A stretch of 64,000 nt of DNA from Enterocola sp045611845 (GTDB lineage: Bacteria > Bacteroidota > Bacteroidia > Bacteroidales > Paludibacteraceae): the NCBI GenBank assembly GCA_045611845.1, contig JAZKXZ010000018.1:1-64000 (forward strand). Reading direction: 5' to 3'. The notes beneath the pieces were generated by a model. It did no database searches and had not been told where the DNA came from. It saw nothing but the letters and a program-made list of their open reading frames with translations. Of this stretch, positions 35,071-45,011 are shown piece after piece. The translations under genes and the position numbers were made by a program. Each line of letters begins with the position of its first letter. Positions within the stretch are counted from its first letter, which is position 1.

Positions 35071-38000
35071 ATGAAAAGATATTATAATAACACAAAAATG
35101 AGTGGGGTTTTTAGTAAAACCCTACGAGTGATTGCCTTACTCTGCGTTCTACTAGGCTTCAGCAGTAGTGCGTGGGGTGAAACTTGCTATGTGGATGCGA
35201 CTAGTATTATAAAAGGTGGCAATACAGTAGAAAGTATTGAACTTCAGTATAACGAAAACAACGAATGGAAAGATGTGAGTTTAACAAGTATCAAAGACGG
35301 ATTATGGTCTTTTGATAGAGGAAGCAGAGTTAAATTCCAAATACACGTAAAATTAAATGGGGGTTGGAAAGATTGGTTCAATGTTGAGCAATATACTACA
35401 CCTAACAATACCATTTCACTTTCTTATACAGGAGGTTCACTAAGTTCTAAATGGACCAAACGTAGCCCATATATGGAAATGCCTATCTACTTCCAACCAG
35501 GAAGTGATTGGAAAGCGGATAACGCTTGGTTTGCCGTATATTTCTTTGATGGTAAAGGTAAAAATGTATGGAAAAGATTAGAAAAAAGTATTTGTGATCC
35601 TGCTGCATATGTAACTACAACTCCAGATGATACAACTTGGGAATGGGCCACTTTTGGTATGATTTTCTGTAGAATGAACCCTCAATACAATGATTTATCT
35701 TGGGATGGTGATGGGAAAGATAGAGTTTGGACACAAACTGTAAATCAAGTAAGACATGATGATTGGATTAATGATGGTGATTTAAATATATTTAACACTG
35801 GTAGAACATGGGCACAAATAATAACACCATGGGATTCTGATAGTGACCCTAACAATAACAATAGCGATGCTACTATACAGTGGTACAACACTTCTTGTAC
35901 AGAACAAGCAGAGGAATATTCATTAAGAGGTACATTTAATAGCTGGGATAAGACCATGTACTCATTTGAATTAACTAAAGGAGCGAAGTGTGTTGTTGAA
36001 CTCGAATTAGTTGCAGGTACATATGAATTTAAGATTGTAAAAAATGACCAAATATGGTATGGTAATAAAACTATTACAAATGATATAGAAGCTATACAAT
36101 TAGAAGAAGGTTCAAACGCAAAACTTATTGCTGGTTTTGATGGAGTCTATACCTTTACTTTTGGTGAGAATTGGATAGAAGGTAAAACAGGCATGTGGCT
36201 TAAAGTAGAATATGGTCAAGCTAAAGAACCTGTTTTATTGGCAGATCCTGCAAAGTACAATGGGACTACAGAAGTAACACTTTCTGCATATATCCAAAAA
36301 ACAGAATGTGGTGATTATATAGATAATGATAATTCAGACAATATAACCGGCGGTATAATCCAAGAATGGGGATTTGTAATCTGTCCAGGTTCTGCAAAAG
36401 CTTCATGTACTCCAACTAAACATAGTTTAAAGAAATATCCTAACACTAGAATTGAAAAATATCGCGGTGAGATATTTGAACATACATTAAATATTACAAC
36501 TGATAATCTTATTGGTGGCGTTATATATGGTTATCGTGGATATGTATCAATAGGTGGAAAGATGTACTTAACAAAAGAGACTGGTACATTCTTCTTCCCT
36601 GGCGAGGGATGCGAACAAAAAGAAGTTGACCTTATTAATAAGACTCCTATTGTTTATACTGTAGATGCAAGTTTAGGAGAAGAATACGCAGATGAATGTA
36701 ACTTACGTTATGGTTCCCTACAAAAGGCTATAGACGCTTTAAAAGCCACCAAAGATAACGAAGATAAGTACAAATATGTAGTAAAAGATGGCGATAAATA
36801 CAATTTGCGAGTGCCAGTTGTAATGAATGTACATTTCTACGATGATACTCCAGATGATCAATCTAAAGCATATTGCTATGAGGGCAATAAAAAAGCTGAT
36901 ATTTCTGGTGGTGGTTCAAGTTCTGAAAATTCTAACGCCCTTATTCTTAAAGACTTTAATAGTAAGGGTAATGATAAGGGAAATACCTTAACCCTAAAAG
37001 GTGTGGATAACACTGCTGAGAATAAGAACCGTCCATGGGTTCACCACATTATTTTGCGTGATTCTCGAAATATTGTGTTGGACAACTTAGGTATTTTCTC
37101 GGATCCATCTGGCAATCACACCGATGATGCTTTAGAATTTGACCTTAATAATGGTTCTTTCTGGGATATAAATGTAGATAAAGAAAGGGATCATAATATT
37201 CTTGTTAAGAACTGTATGATTGGTTCTAACGGTTTTACTGGTCTTCATGCTTCTGGTTACGATGGTATTACTTTTGAGAATAATGAATTTGAAGCTGTTA
37301 TGGCATCATCTTCGGATGAATGGATTCAAAACAATGCTATAAACTGGGGTGCTTCTGCAAAATTTATGATGTGTAGTAATGTGAAGTTTATTCGCAATAA
37401 CTTCCGTGGAGCTCACGCAACATTGGTTTGGTTACAAGAATGCCAAGATGTATTGTTTATGAACAACGTGTTCTGGAATACAAACCAATACGACCATGCA
37501 GGCTGTTCTGCAATTCGTATTGTAGCCCAGTACAATAGAGAAATTAAAAACCATGGTTTCTACTTTAATACCTTCTTCTTAGAAAATAATACAAACAACA
37601 AGAAATACAATTTCTTAAAATTTGATCTTACTACAGCTAATGGTGGTGGCTCTGCTGCTAATTACTATAGTGGTGATGTTGGTGCTATTGCATTTAAGTA
37701 TAACAACTGCTATAGCTATGACACAGACGTGCCAGGTAGAGACTCAGACCCATTCTTAGGTTTGAAAATGGGCGAAGGCAAATTTGCTAATGTATGCCAA
37801 AATAACTTCTGGAGTGAGTATGATAGAATTCAAAACAAAGTAACTTCTGTATTTGCTTTTGGTTGTAGCGCGGATTACACAAATGTAAGTTCATTAGTAT
37901 GTAAGACTACAGCTACAGGTCCTGCTTCTTTGGTAATTAAGGGTGGTGATGCATTAAACTACAAATTTGATTCTAATGCTTCATTGGCTACTGAGATAAA

Positions 38001-39927
38001 TGGTGCGACAAATGTTGATGTAACAGAGGATGACGTTGCTTACGACCGTTATAACGCAAATATCCGTCCAGGAAATGATTCCAACAATGAAGCAACCTAC
38101 AACAAGTGGACATACGGTGCATACCAAGGCAAAAAAGACGTTCCTGTAAGTACTATTTATTGGTTAGGTATTTCTGATAAGTGGGACGACCGCAACAACT
38201 GGGGATACTATGCAGATGAAGCAACACGCAATCCTAACGCTCGTGCTACAGATATGCAACGCTTGTCTTGTATCTGTAATCTTTCTGAGTACTTGAAAGT
38301 GGTTATCCCTGAACATCCACTTGTACAAGTGCCAGACCCAGGTCGTCAATGGCCAGTAATACCTGAAATGTTTGATCCGGAAGAACGTGAAACCCAATAT
38401 GGTATCCCTGAAGAAGAACAAGTAAGTGCTGGCTTAGGTATGAAAGATTCTCAAGGAAAAGATATCGAACCTGAAATATTTGCTCACACCATAGAAGTAG
38501 AATATGGTGCAGCACTTAAAGGTGTTACAGATTTAACAAATGGTTCTAAACATTATGGTGAAGCAAAAACATATTTTGAAGCACCTCGTAGCAAGTGGGT
38601 ACTTGTTGGTACTGTTGTTACACCATTTGATAGAGAATCTGCAACAGGAGTAAGAAATCTATATTCTCGCGACTATTACAAAGATAGAGAACCTCAAGTT
38701 TATATGCATGAGGCTAAATTAGTAGATAATAATGTTATTTGGGGAGAACCATTCCCAGATATGGATAGGGAAATAAAACCAAACGAAGTGTTTGCAATCA
38801 ACATTCCAGATGAATATGGCAAATATAAAATACCTTCATATTATTACTACCAATATGAACCTGGAAAACAAGATCCAACCAAACTAAATCATAGTGAGGT
38901 CCCTATTGATTATGAATATAATGGTTATTTCGTGAGAGATAATTCACATATTTCTATAGACATTACTAAAGGAACAAATGTTTTATTAAGTAATAGTTAT
39001 CCATGTAATCTAAGTGCTCAGGAAATTGAAGCCTTAGGAGGTTGTAATGTTTCTTATTACAATTATACAGCTGGTACATTCATGCCTTTAGGTGCATCAG
39101 ATGTAACCATAAAACCACAACATGGCTTTATGGTTACACCTACAGCAAATAAAAAACTGACATTTACAAATGATGTTTATACAGATGGAAATACTCGCTC
39201 TAGGTCTGCAAAAATAACAATGCCTGCATTTGAGTTGAACCTACATAATGCTAATAAAGCAGATGGAGGTTATAGTATGATAGTTGTACGTCATGATGAG
39301 CTTAAAGGAGATACTAATGAACCTGTAGAATCTGATACAGAAAAAATATTCTCAGCAAATGCATTTGCTCCAGATTTATACATGATTATGTATGATGCTA
39401 AGTATTCTCGTTTACACTTAGGTAAAACTTCACAAGAAATTCCTCTAGGAATAAGAATTAAAACACCAATGAGTGTTCGTTTTGAGCAAGTCTCTGAAAC
39501 GGAATTCACAGTAGTGACATTAGTGGATAAGTTAACAGGTAAAAACTATAATTTATTAGGTCGCTCATATACAACTGAGGAACTTTCAGCTGGCGACTTA
39601 GAAGGTAGATTCTATTTACAAGTTTCAACTGAAGATTTATTCCCAGATCATAACGAGGACGAAAACGGAGATGTTAGTACTGAAATTGAAGAAACAACTG
39701 AATCTAATATTCAAATTCTTACAAGTACAAACCAAAGTGCTATCAAAGTAATCACAAGTAATGTAGAATTGGAAACTGTGTATGTAAGTGATATGGTTGG
39801 TCATATTTATACTTATCAAGTAAGTGGCAATTCTGCATACATAGAATTACCTGTTCCTATGGGAGTGTATATAGTAAAAGTAATTGGTGATACTGCTAGT
39901 AGAACAGAAAAAGTGATATTGAAATAA
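35071..39927 (+). CDS. Cassette 2 gene B: beta-helix surface protein with type IX sorting domain
   Basis: The 1618-residue protein has a signal peptide (ALLCVLLGFSSSAWG, ending at about residue 36). It has an N-terminal variable region with a glycan-binding/E-set-like part (SLRGTFNSWDKTMYSFEL at about 290) and a VTLSAYIQKTEC module at about 410. The beta-helix runs from about 528 (YTVDASLGEEYADEC) to 980, with rungs such as FIRNNFRGAHATLVWLQEC. A KWDDRNNW block lies near 1040. The type A sorting domain ends in GVYIVKVIGDTASRTEKVILK. It is closely related to the B proteins of cassettes 1 and 3, most similar to cassette 3. It should be exported through SprA. Confidence 0.86.
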   Translation: MKRYYNNTKMSGVFSKTLRVIALLCVLLGFSSSAWGETCYVDATSIIKGGNTVESIELQYNENNEWKDVSLTSIKDGLWSFDRGSRVKFQIHVKLNGGWKDWFNVEQYTTPNNTISLSYTGGSLSSKWTKRSPYMEMPIYFQPGSDWKADNAWFAVYFFDGKGKNVWKRLEKSICDPAAYVTTTPDDTTWEWATFGMIFCRMNPQYNDLSWDGDGKDRVWTQTVNQVRHDDWINDGDLNIFNTGRTWAQIITPWDSDSDPNNNNSDATIQWYNTSCTEQAEEYSLRGTFNSWDKTMYSFELTKGAKCVVELELVAGTYEFKIVKNDQIWYGNKTITNDIEAIQLEEGSNAKLIAGFDGVYTFTFGENWIEGKTGMWLKVEYGQAKEPVLLADPAKYNGTTEVTLSAYIQKTECGDYIDNDNSDNITGGIIQEWGFVICPGSAKASCTPTKHSLKKYPNTRIEKYRGEIFEHTLNITTDNLIGGVIYGYRGYVSIGGKMYLTKETGTFFFPGEGCEQKEVDLINKTPIVYTVDASLGEEYADECNLRYGSLQKAIDALKATKDNEDKYKYVVKDGDKYNLRVPVVMNVHFYDDTPDDQSKAYCYEGNKKADISGGGSSSENSNALILKDFNSKGNDKGNTLTLKGVDNTAENKNRPWVHHIILRDSRNIVLDNLGIFSDPSGNHTDDALEFDLNNGSFWDINVDKERDHNILVKNCMIGSNGFTGLHASGYDGITFENNEFEAVMASSSDEWIQNNAINWGASAKFMMCSNVKFIRNNFRGAHATLVWLQECQDVLFMNNVFWNTNQYDHAGCSAIRIVAQYNREIKNHGFYFNTFFLENNTNNKKYNFLKFDLTTANGGGSAANYYSGDVGAIAFKYNNCYSYDTDVPGRDSDPFLGLKMGEGKFANVCQNNFWSEYDRIQNKVTSVFAFGCSADYTNVSSLVCKTTATGPASLVIKGGDALNYKFDSNASLATEINGATNVDVTEDDVAYDRYNANIRPGNDSNNEATYNKWTYGAYQGKKDVPVSTIYWLGISDKWDDRNNWGYYADEATRNPNARATDMQRLSCICNLSEYLKVVIPEHPLVQVPDPGRQWPVIPEMFDPEERETQYGIPEEEQVSAGLGMKDSQGKDIEPEIFAHTIEVEYGAALKGVTDLTNGSKHYGEAKTYFEAPRSKWVLVGTVVTPFDRESATGVRNLYSRDYYKDREPQVYMHEAKLVDNNVIWGEPFPDMDREIKPNEVFAINIPDEYGKYKIPSYYYYQYEPGKQDPTKLNHSEVPIDYEYNGYFVRDNSHISIDITKGTNVLLSNSYPCNLSAQEIEALGGCNVSYYNYTAGTFMPLGASDVTIKPQHGFMVTPTANKKLTFTNDVYTDGNTRSRSAKITMPAFELNLHNANKADGGYSMIVVRHDELKGDTNEPVESDTEKIFSANAFAPDLYMIMYDAKYSRLHLGKTSQEIPLGIRIKTPMSVRFEQVSETEFTVVTLVDKLTGKNYNLLGRSYTTEELSAGDLEGRFYLQVSTEDLFPDHNEDENGDVSTEIEETTESNIQILTSTNQSAIKVITSNVELETVYVSDMVGHIYTYQVSGNSAYIELPVPMGVYIVKVIGDTASRTEKVILK

Positions 39928-39929
39928 TT

Positions 39930-40000
39930 AGGAATGTGGAATTAGGAATTTTGCGAGTAAGCGAGGGCAGTGATAAGCTTGCTTAAGCACTGCCGAGCGA
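39930..40000. repeat. Intercistronic hairpin and dispersed repeat between cassette 2 B and C genes
   Basis: AATTAGGAATG-type units lie just after the B stop. GGCAGTG (39966-39972) and CACTGCC (39988-39994) enclose TAAGC-tt-GCTTA, giving a stem of about 12 bp. The TAAGCTTGCTTAAG core and the CCGAGCG that follows match the repeat at 1320-1386. It may limit or process the B-C transcript. Confidence 0.6.
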
Positions 40001-40059
40001 AAGCAAAATCATGAGTGAAACTCGTAATTTCTATCCTAAAAATAAAAAATATTAGAAAT

Positions 40060-40509
40060 ATGAAATATATAAATTTAATTTTAAGTGTGTTGTTTTGGAT
40101 GGTAGCATCTGTTGCTATGGCTGTAACTTTGCCTAGTACTTCATATAATTATTATGATTCTTACAAAGCAGGTAATGATGGATTTAAATTATCACTTGGA
40201 AGTAATTTTGTAAATCACTCTACATTAACAGCAAGTTCCTATACAGGTTCATGTACAAATGATGGTGTATGGACAGGTGACGTGAGTGTATGTGAGTCTT
40301 GTTGCGCAGATGAGTTTAGAACTTGTATGGCAAATACTAATAATTATTCAGATTGTTCACAAAAACGTGGTTTATGCGACTATGAGTGCGAATATAAGGC
40401 TCTTAATCAAGAGGATAGTCCCCTAGGTGAAACCTTACTTCTTCTTCCTTTCATTGCCATTTACGCAGTGATAAGAAAACGCAAAGAATCTGATGCAGAA
40501 CAAGCCTAA
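40060..40509 (+). CDS. Cassette 2 gene C: small Cys-rich exported protein with a C-terminal anchor-like signal
   Basis: The start at 40060 (MKYINLILSVLFWMVAS) aligns with the other C proteins; the longer frame from 40015 adds 15 unmatched residues. The 149-residue protein has a signal peptide ending VAMA, a Cys-rich centre (CESCCADEFRTC, then further Cys), and a tail with SPLGETLLLLPFIA, YAV and the basic end RKRKE. Only the signal peptide, the CC pair and the tail are conserved between copies, and the middle is free to vary. It lies 132 bp after gene B. Function unknown. Confidence 0.72.
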   Translation: MKYINLILSVLFWMVASVAMAVTLPSTSYNYYDSYKAGNDGFKLSLGSNFVNHSTLTASSYTGSCTNDGVWTGDVSVCESCCADEFRTCMANTNNYSDCSQKRGLCDYECEYKALNQEDSPLGETLLLLPFIAIYAVIRKRKESDAEQA

Positions 40510-40568
40510 CCCTCATCGGGATTCCATAATAAAAGTTTAACATAAGTACAATTAATTTTTCTAAACCT

Positions 40569-40626
40569 CCCACTGCCCTGCCGGAAATGAGATTTGAGTC
40601 TCTCCGTCGGGGCAGTGGTGTTTTTT
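40569..40626 (+). terminator. Terminator type 2, copy a, after cassette 2
   Basis: CCCACTGCCC (40569-40578) pairs with GGGGCAGTGG (40609-40618), with inner pairing CGG/CCG around an AAATGAGATTTGAG segment, followed by TTTTTT. Nearly the same sequence occurs at 43949-44007. Confidence 0.88.
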
Positions 40627-40694
40627 GGGGGAGGAAATTATAAAAGATACTAGAATATAAGATTATTTGTAAAAATCTTAGTAAATTTGTATAT

Positions 40695-42131
40695 ATGAAA
40701 AAATCAATCACTATGGGAAATGAAGCACAAGTTATTAGTGTGGAAGAACTACTCAACAAAAAAAATCTAGCAATTCCGCATTATCAGAGGCCATATCGTT
40801 GGACTACAGAGAATGTTAGTCAACTTTTAGAAGACATTTTTGATAGCTATAAGAAAGGTAAGAAACAATATCGCATTGGAACTGTAATTCTTCATAATAA
40901 TGGGAAGACATTAGATATTGTTGATGGTCAACAACGTATTACTACATTACTACTAATACTACATGCAAGTAGAGAGGATATCATCGAATTAAAATACAAC
41001 CATCATGATTCATTTGAAAACATAAAGCAAAACATTTCTTATATTAAAGAGTGGTTAAGTAGAAATAGTGATGAGAAGTTAATTAATTATATTAAATCTT
41101 CTTGTGAGGTTGTAGAAATTATTGTTACTAATTTATCAGAGGCTTTCCAACTTTTTGACACGCAAAATGGACGCGGGAAAGAACTTTTGCCATACAATTT
41201 ACTTAAGGCGTATCATATAAGGGCAATGGAACTTGAACCTAATGATGTAAAAATATCATGCGATAAAAATTGGGAAGGTGCAGCTATGTATGACGCAACT
41301 CCAGAGATAGAAGGCGATCCTAATGAAGATGTCTTAAAGCAACTTTTTGATGAGCAATTGTATAGAGGTAGAATTTGGTCAAAAGAAAATGAAGCTTATG
41401 GCTTTGACAAGTCTGAAATAGGCGAGTTTAAAGGATTTACAATAGACAAGAATCATACTATCAAATATGCATACCAAAATCCACAGTTACTACAGTTTTT
41501 AACTGCAAAGTACTATAAAAACGTGTTGGATGGAATAGTTGCAACACAGCCTAGATTTGAATGGGGAGATAGTGAAAATATAGACCCTTTTGTAAATATA
41601 AATCAACAAATAGTAAACGGAAAGGCATTTTTTGATTATATAGAAACTTATGTAGAAATATATAAACGACTATTTATTCATTTAAAGTCTTCTCAACAGT
41701 TATCTGAGTTTAAAAGATTCTATTACGAAAAATGTCTTAACTATAAGAATGATTTATCTAAAGGTGATGAGTATGCACATAAACCTAAAGGTGATGCAAG
41801 AAGAAGTGGTGATACTTATCTAAGGGAAGCCTATAAGACTATTATATTCATCTTGTTTGATAAGTTTGGCGAAAAGGGTTTGTTGGAATACTATAAAGTA
41901 ATATATAAACTTATTTATATCAATAGACTTAGTTTAAGTCAGGTGAGGTACGATACTGTAGCAAAAATACCAAGTAAGTATATTCAAATTATAGTTCATG
42001 CAAAGGAACTTTCAGATTTAGAGAAACTTAATATTCTGTGGGCAGATCATCCAAAAACAGAATCTACCAACTCAGTTAATGGAATTGAAGAAATTAAAGA
42101 ATTTATTTTAGGCAATGATGGAAACAAATAA
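40695..42131 (+). CDS. DUF262 domain protein (GmrSD-like), first of a pair
   Basis: The 478-residue protein opens with NLAIPHYQRPYRWTTENVSQLL and has the DUF262 signature IVDGQQRITTLLLIL at about residue 77 and LFDTQNGRGKELLPYNLLKAYH at about 155. DUF262 is the nucleotide-hydrolysing part of GmrS-type restriction proteins. No clear DUF1524 HNH domain is visible at its C-terminus. A TAAATTTG box at 40682-40689 lies so close to the first ATG (40695) that initiation at the second ATG (40713, MGNEAQVIS) is plausible. It overlaps the next gene by 17 bp. Its terminator flank matches the one after the pair. Confidence 0.86.
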   Translation: MKKSITMGNEAQVISVEELLNKKNLAIPHYQRPYRWTTENVSQLLEDIFDSYKKGKKQYRIGTVILHNNGKTLDIVDGQQRITTLLLILHASREDIIELKYNHHDSFENIKQNISYIKEWLSRNSDEKLINYIKSSCEVVEIIVTNLSEAFQLFDTQNGRGKELLPYNLLKAYHIRAMELEPNDVKISCDKNWEGAAMYDATPEIEGDPNEDVLKQLFDEQLYRGRIWSKENEAYGFDKSEIGEFKGFTIDKNHTIKYAYQNPQLLQFLTAKYYKNVLDGIVATQPRFEWGDSENIDPFVNINQQIVNGKAFFDYIETYVEIYKRLFIHLKSSQQLSEFKRFYYEKCLNYKNDLSKGDEYAHKPKGDARRSGDTYLREAYKTIIFILFDKFGEKGLLEYYKVIYKLIYINRLSLSQVRYDTVAKIPSKYIQIIVHAKELSDLEKLNILWADHPKTESTNSVNGIEEIKEFILGNDGNK

Positions 42132-43926
42132 ATTAAATAAAACTATAAATGAGATATTTGAGGATTCATATGTAATACCTCTATATCAACGCAATTTTGC
42201 ATGGGGTGAGGAGCAAATTCAACAACTTATACAAGATATTTACGATGCGTCTCAGCAAGGAGATTTAAAATATTATATCGGCACACTCGTAGTTTTAAAG
42301 CGCCATAATGGTGTTTATGAAGTGATAGATGGACAACAAAGATTAACTGTTCTGTCGTTGTTAATTAGAATCTTAGGTTTAAAGACAGAACTTAAGTTGT
42401 CTTATGATTCTAGACCAGAGGTGGAAAATTTTTTACGCGAGTTTTATAAAGACCTGGACTATAAATCGTGCGAAGCGCAAACTTATAATTTTAGCAATGC
42501 AGTGAAATGTATCAAAAATTCTAAGGTGCTTAAATCTGATGGAAAATCTCTTGAATTTGATGTCATTAGAAAAGACTTAGTTGATTATTTATTGAATAAA
42601 GTTATTCTATTTAGAGTTGAGATTCCAGAAGATACTGACGTTGCTTCGTATTTTGAGATTATGAATAATCGTGGCGAGCAACTCCAAAAACATGAAATAT
42701 TTAAGGCAAAATTAATGGCTAAATTGGAACCTAAGTTTCATAATGAATTTAACCTAATTTGGACAGCTTGTTCCAATATGAAAAATCATATTCAAACGTG
42801 CTTTGGTATTGAGCAGAGAAGGAAATATTTTGGAGAGAATTACGATAGTTTCTGTTTTAATGGATTTGCAATTGAGGAGAATGAAAACAACAAAGTTGAG
42901 ACTAATACTGAGGGGTATTCTATAGCAGATATTCTTAGTGGAAATTCTACCTGTAGTGTTGCAAAATATGGAGAAAAAGAAACAACAGATAAATACAACT
43001 CTATAATAGATTTTCCAAACTTTTTAATGCATGTTCTGAAATTGTACACGCAAAAGGAGAACTTAGAAGAGGAGATTTCATTAGATGAGAAGTTTTTATT
43101 AAAGACTAATATTGAGAATATAGATTCTAATAAATTTATAGACTTACTATTTAAGTGTCGTGTTTTATTTGATAGATATATTATCAAAACGATTGACTTA
43201 GATGGTCAAGAAGATTTTAGGTGGACGTTAAGAAAGTTGGAAAAAACTGATTATAGTGAAAAGATTTCATATCGTGAATTTGAAACCTTTGGTCAAGAAA
43301 AAGACCAAGATATGATTATTAAAGCACAATCAATGCTTCAAGTAACATTTCGTCAACGTATTTATAAGAATTGGTTGTATGATACTTTAAAGTTCTTATA
43401 TAAAAAGGATAGTATTGATATAAAGTCATGTGAGTTTTTAACTCATTTGAATGGATGGATGAAAAATTATTATGGTTCGCTTAAAAAAAATAAGTTTTTA
43501 TGCTTAGGAACGAAAACTCCACATTTTGTGCTTAATTTTATTGATTACTTATATTGGAGAAAAGCAAAGTCTAATCAAAACCAGATTAATCAAATTAAGA
43601 TAAAGGATTTTAGTTTTAAATACTGGAATTCTGTGGAGCACCACTTGTCTGTAAATAAGGCTACTATAAAAAACAATGGTGTACAACCAAGTTGGGTTGA
43701 CCAAATAGGTAATCTATTCCTTATAAGCAAAAATGTGAATTCTAGACTTAGCGATAGAGATGTGAAGGAAAAAGTTGAATCATTTAATGGTGCAAATATG
43801 GGGCCAAGTCGTCAGATAATTTACCATAAAACAGAAAATAACAACTATAATTGGGGTAAAGAGGAAATAAAGAAACATACAAAGGCAGTGTTTTATTTGC
43901 TAAAAGACATAGATAATATCCTTTAA
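42115..43926 (+). CDS. DUF262-DUF1524 protein, GmrSD-like second component
   Basis: The 603-residue protein repeats the DUF262 block (SYVIPLYQRNFAWGEEQIQQL at about 17, EVIDGQQRLTVLSLLIRIL at about 72, MNNRGEQLQKHEIFKAKL at about 185). It ends with a region resembling DUF1524 HNH: SVEHHLSV, then WVDQIGNLFLISKNVNSRLS at about 525-545. In GmrSD-type systems the HNH part cuts DNA, often modified phage DNA. The usual EHIxP pattern is degenerate here, so cleavage is uncertain. Overlap with the first gene shows they are one unit. Two ATGs in tandem (42115 and 42118) begin it. Confidence 0.84.
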   Translation: MMETNKLNKTINEIFEDSYVIPLYQRNFAWGEEQIQQLIQDIYDASQQGDLKYYIGTLVVLKRHNGVYEVIDGQQRLTVLSLLIRILGLKTELKLSYDSRPEVENFLREFYKDLDYKSCEAQTYNFSNAVKCIKNSKVLKSDGKSLEFDVIRKDLVDYLLNKVILFRVEIPEDTDVASYFEIMNNRGEQLQKHEIFKAKLMAKLEPKFHNEFNLIWTACSNMKNHIQTCFGIEQRRKYFGENYDSFCFNGFAIEENENNKVETNTEGYSIADILSGNSTCSVAKYGEKETTDKYNSIIDFPNFLMHVLKLYTQKENLEEEISLDEKFLLKTNIENIDSNKFIDLLFKCRVLFDRYIIKTIDLDGQEDFRWTLRKLEKTDYSEKISYREFETFGQEKDQDMIIKAQSMLQVTFRQRIYKNWLYDTLKFLYKKDSIDIKSCEFLTHLNGWMKNYYGSLKKNKFLCLGTKTPHFVLNFIDYLYWRKAKSNQNQINQIKIKDFSFKYWNSVEHHLSVNKATIKNNGVQPSWVDQIGNLFLISKNVNSRLSDRDVKEKVESFNGANMGPSRQIIYHKTENNNYNWGKEEIKKHTKAVFYLLKDIDNIL

Positions 43927-43948
43927 TTCATAAAATAGTATAATTACT

Positions 43949-44007
43949 CCCACTGCCCTGTCGGAAATGAGATTTGAGTTTCTCACCGTCGGGGCAGTGG
44001 TGTTTTT
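43949..44007 (+). terminator. Terminator type 2, copy b, after the DUF262 pair
   Basis: CCCACTGCCC (43949-43958) and GGGGCAGTGG (43991-44000), with the same GGAAATGAGATTTGAG inner segment as at 40569-40626 and a T-run. The two copies are direct repeats flanking the DUF262 pair. Confidence 0.88.
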
Positions 44008-44017
44008 CTATTTACTT

Positions 44018-44049
44018 CTTGTTATTCTAAATTAAATCACATATCTTTG
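44018..44049 (+). promoter_or_regulatory. Promoter of PIN toxin module 2
   Basis: CTTG (44018-44021), a 20-nt spacer and TATCTTTG (44042-44049). The downstream start, TATCTTTGCA then TACCACC, resembles copy 3. Confidence 0.75.
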
Positions 44050-44129
44050 CAGTACCACCATTTAAATCACATTAATTTTAAAACTTATAAGAAGTAAAAA
44101 CTATTTACTAACATCAAAAATTTAGACGT

Positions 44130-44279
44130 ATGAAAACAAAAAAAGAAAAAGTAAACATTTACGAATTGAGTGTAGAAGAACATGTTGCGCTGATAAATAG
44201 CAGAAAACACAGTAAGACATGGGATGCTATTATGAAGTATCAAGGTTCGCTTATAGTTACAGACCCTAATCTTATGTAA
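44130..44279 (+). CDS. Short antitoxin of PIN module 2
   Basis: The 49-residue protein (MKTKKEKVNIYELSVEEHV...) has HSKTWDAI at residues 27-34 and ends DPNLM. It is 2 nt before the PIN toxin. The 20 bases before the ATG (ATCAAAAATTTAGACGT) match copy 3. Confidence 0.72.
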   Translation: MKTKKEKVNIYELSVEEHVALINSRKHSKTWDAIMKYQGSLIVTDPNLM

Positions 44280-44281
44280 TT

Positions 44282-44704
44282 ATGAGATATATGATTGATA
44301 CAAATATCTTCGTGTATATGACACAAGATATTTCTTCATTGAGGCATGAAATTAGAGAACTTCTATCGGATTATGCCAACACCCTACACATGAGTGCAGA
44401 GTCTGTAAAGGAACTTATTGTTGCTTACAACAACAAAGGACTACTAACCAAGAAATGGAAGAGCGCTGAGGAAATGGTTGCTGCTATTGAGGATGAGTAT
44501 TACATTAAAATACTCCCTGTAAGCAAGGAGCACATGAAAACCTACTCGAGGCTATCGATAAATAGCATTGATGACCACAAAGACCCATCGGACCATGTGA
44601 TTATCTCTCATGCTATTACAAACAGAATTCCACTCATCTCTAGCGACCGCAGGTTTCCGTACTACACAAACCAAGGACTTGATTTAATCTTCAACGAAAG
44701 ATAA
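44282..44704 (+). CDS. PIN-domain toxin (VapC-like), copy 2
   Basis: The 140-residue PIN protein is very close to copy 1: Asp6 in YMIDTNIF, ESVKELIVAYNNKGLLTKKW, HKDPSDHVIISHAITN and SSDRRFPYYTNQG. The acidic residues of the active site are retained, so it is likely functional. It lies behind the two DUF262 genes and ends with a T1-type terminator. Its C-terminus LIFNER is shared with copy 3. Confidence 0.9.
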   Translation: MRYMIDTNIFVYMTQDISSLRHEIRELLSDYANTLHMSAESVKELIVAYNNKGLLTKKWKSAEEMVAAIEDEYYIKILPVSKEHMKTYSRLSINSIDDHKDPSDHVIISHAITNRIPLISSDRRFPYYTNQGLDLIFNER

Positions 44705-44711
44705 AATACTT

Positions 44712-44747
44712 AAAAAGGACCTACCATTTCACAGTGGTGAGGTCCTT
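44712..44747 (+). terminator. Terminator type 1, after PIN module 2
   Basis: AAGGACCTACCA (44715-44726) and TGGTGAGGTCCTT (44735-44747) form a stem with one bulge; a near-identical hairpin follows PIN module 3 and precedes it. Confidence 0.85.
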
Positions 44748-44924
44748 CTGGTTTTGAAGTTAAATAAATACAACTTTTTGTACTGCAATTTCCACTACAT
44801 TTTTTAACTTTGGGTAATAGTATTCTTAAATTATTTGAGGGTAAGTTTATATGAGTTTACCCTACTCGTTATAGATTTTTAACATTTGACTGCAATTTAT
44901 TGCCAATCAATTATTTACTCTCTC

Positions 44925-44960
44925 AAACCACCTAATCTCCACAGATTTTAGGTGGTTTTT
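44925..44960. terminator. Terminator-like hairpin
   Basis: AAACCACCTAA (44925-44935) and TTAGGTGGTTT (44948-44958) form a perfect 11-bp stem with a 12-nt loop and a T-run on the plus side. It lies directly before the DUF262 remnant and may mark the end of a lost gene. Confidence 0.6.
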
Positions 44961-45011
44961 AGCACTTTGTAAAAAAGTCACCAAAGTTACTCATACCAAC
45001 CCCCAAAATGG

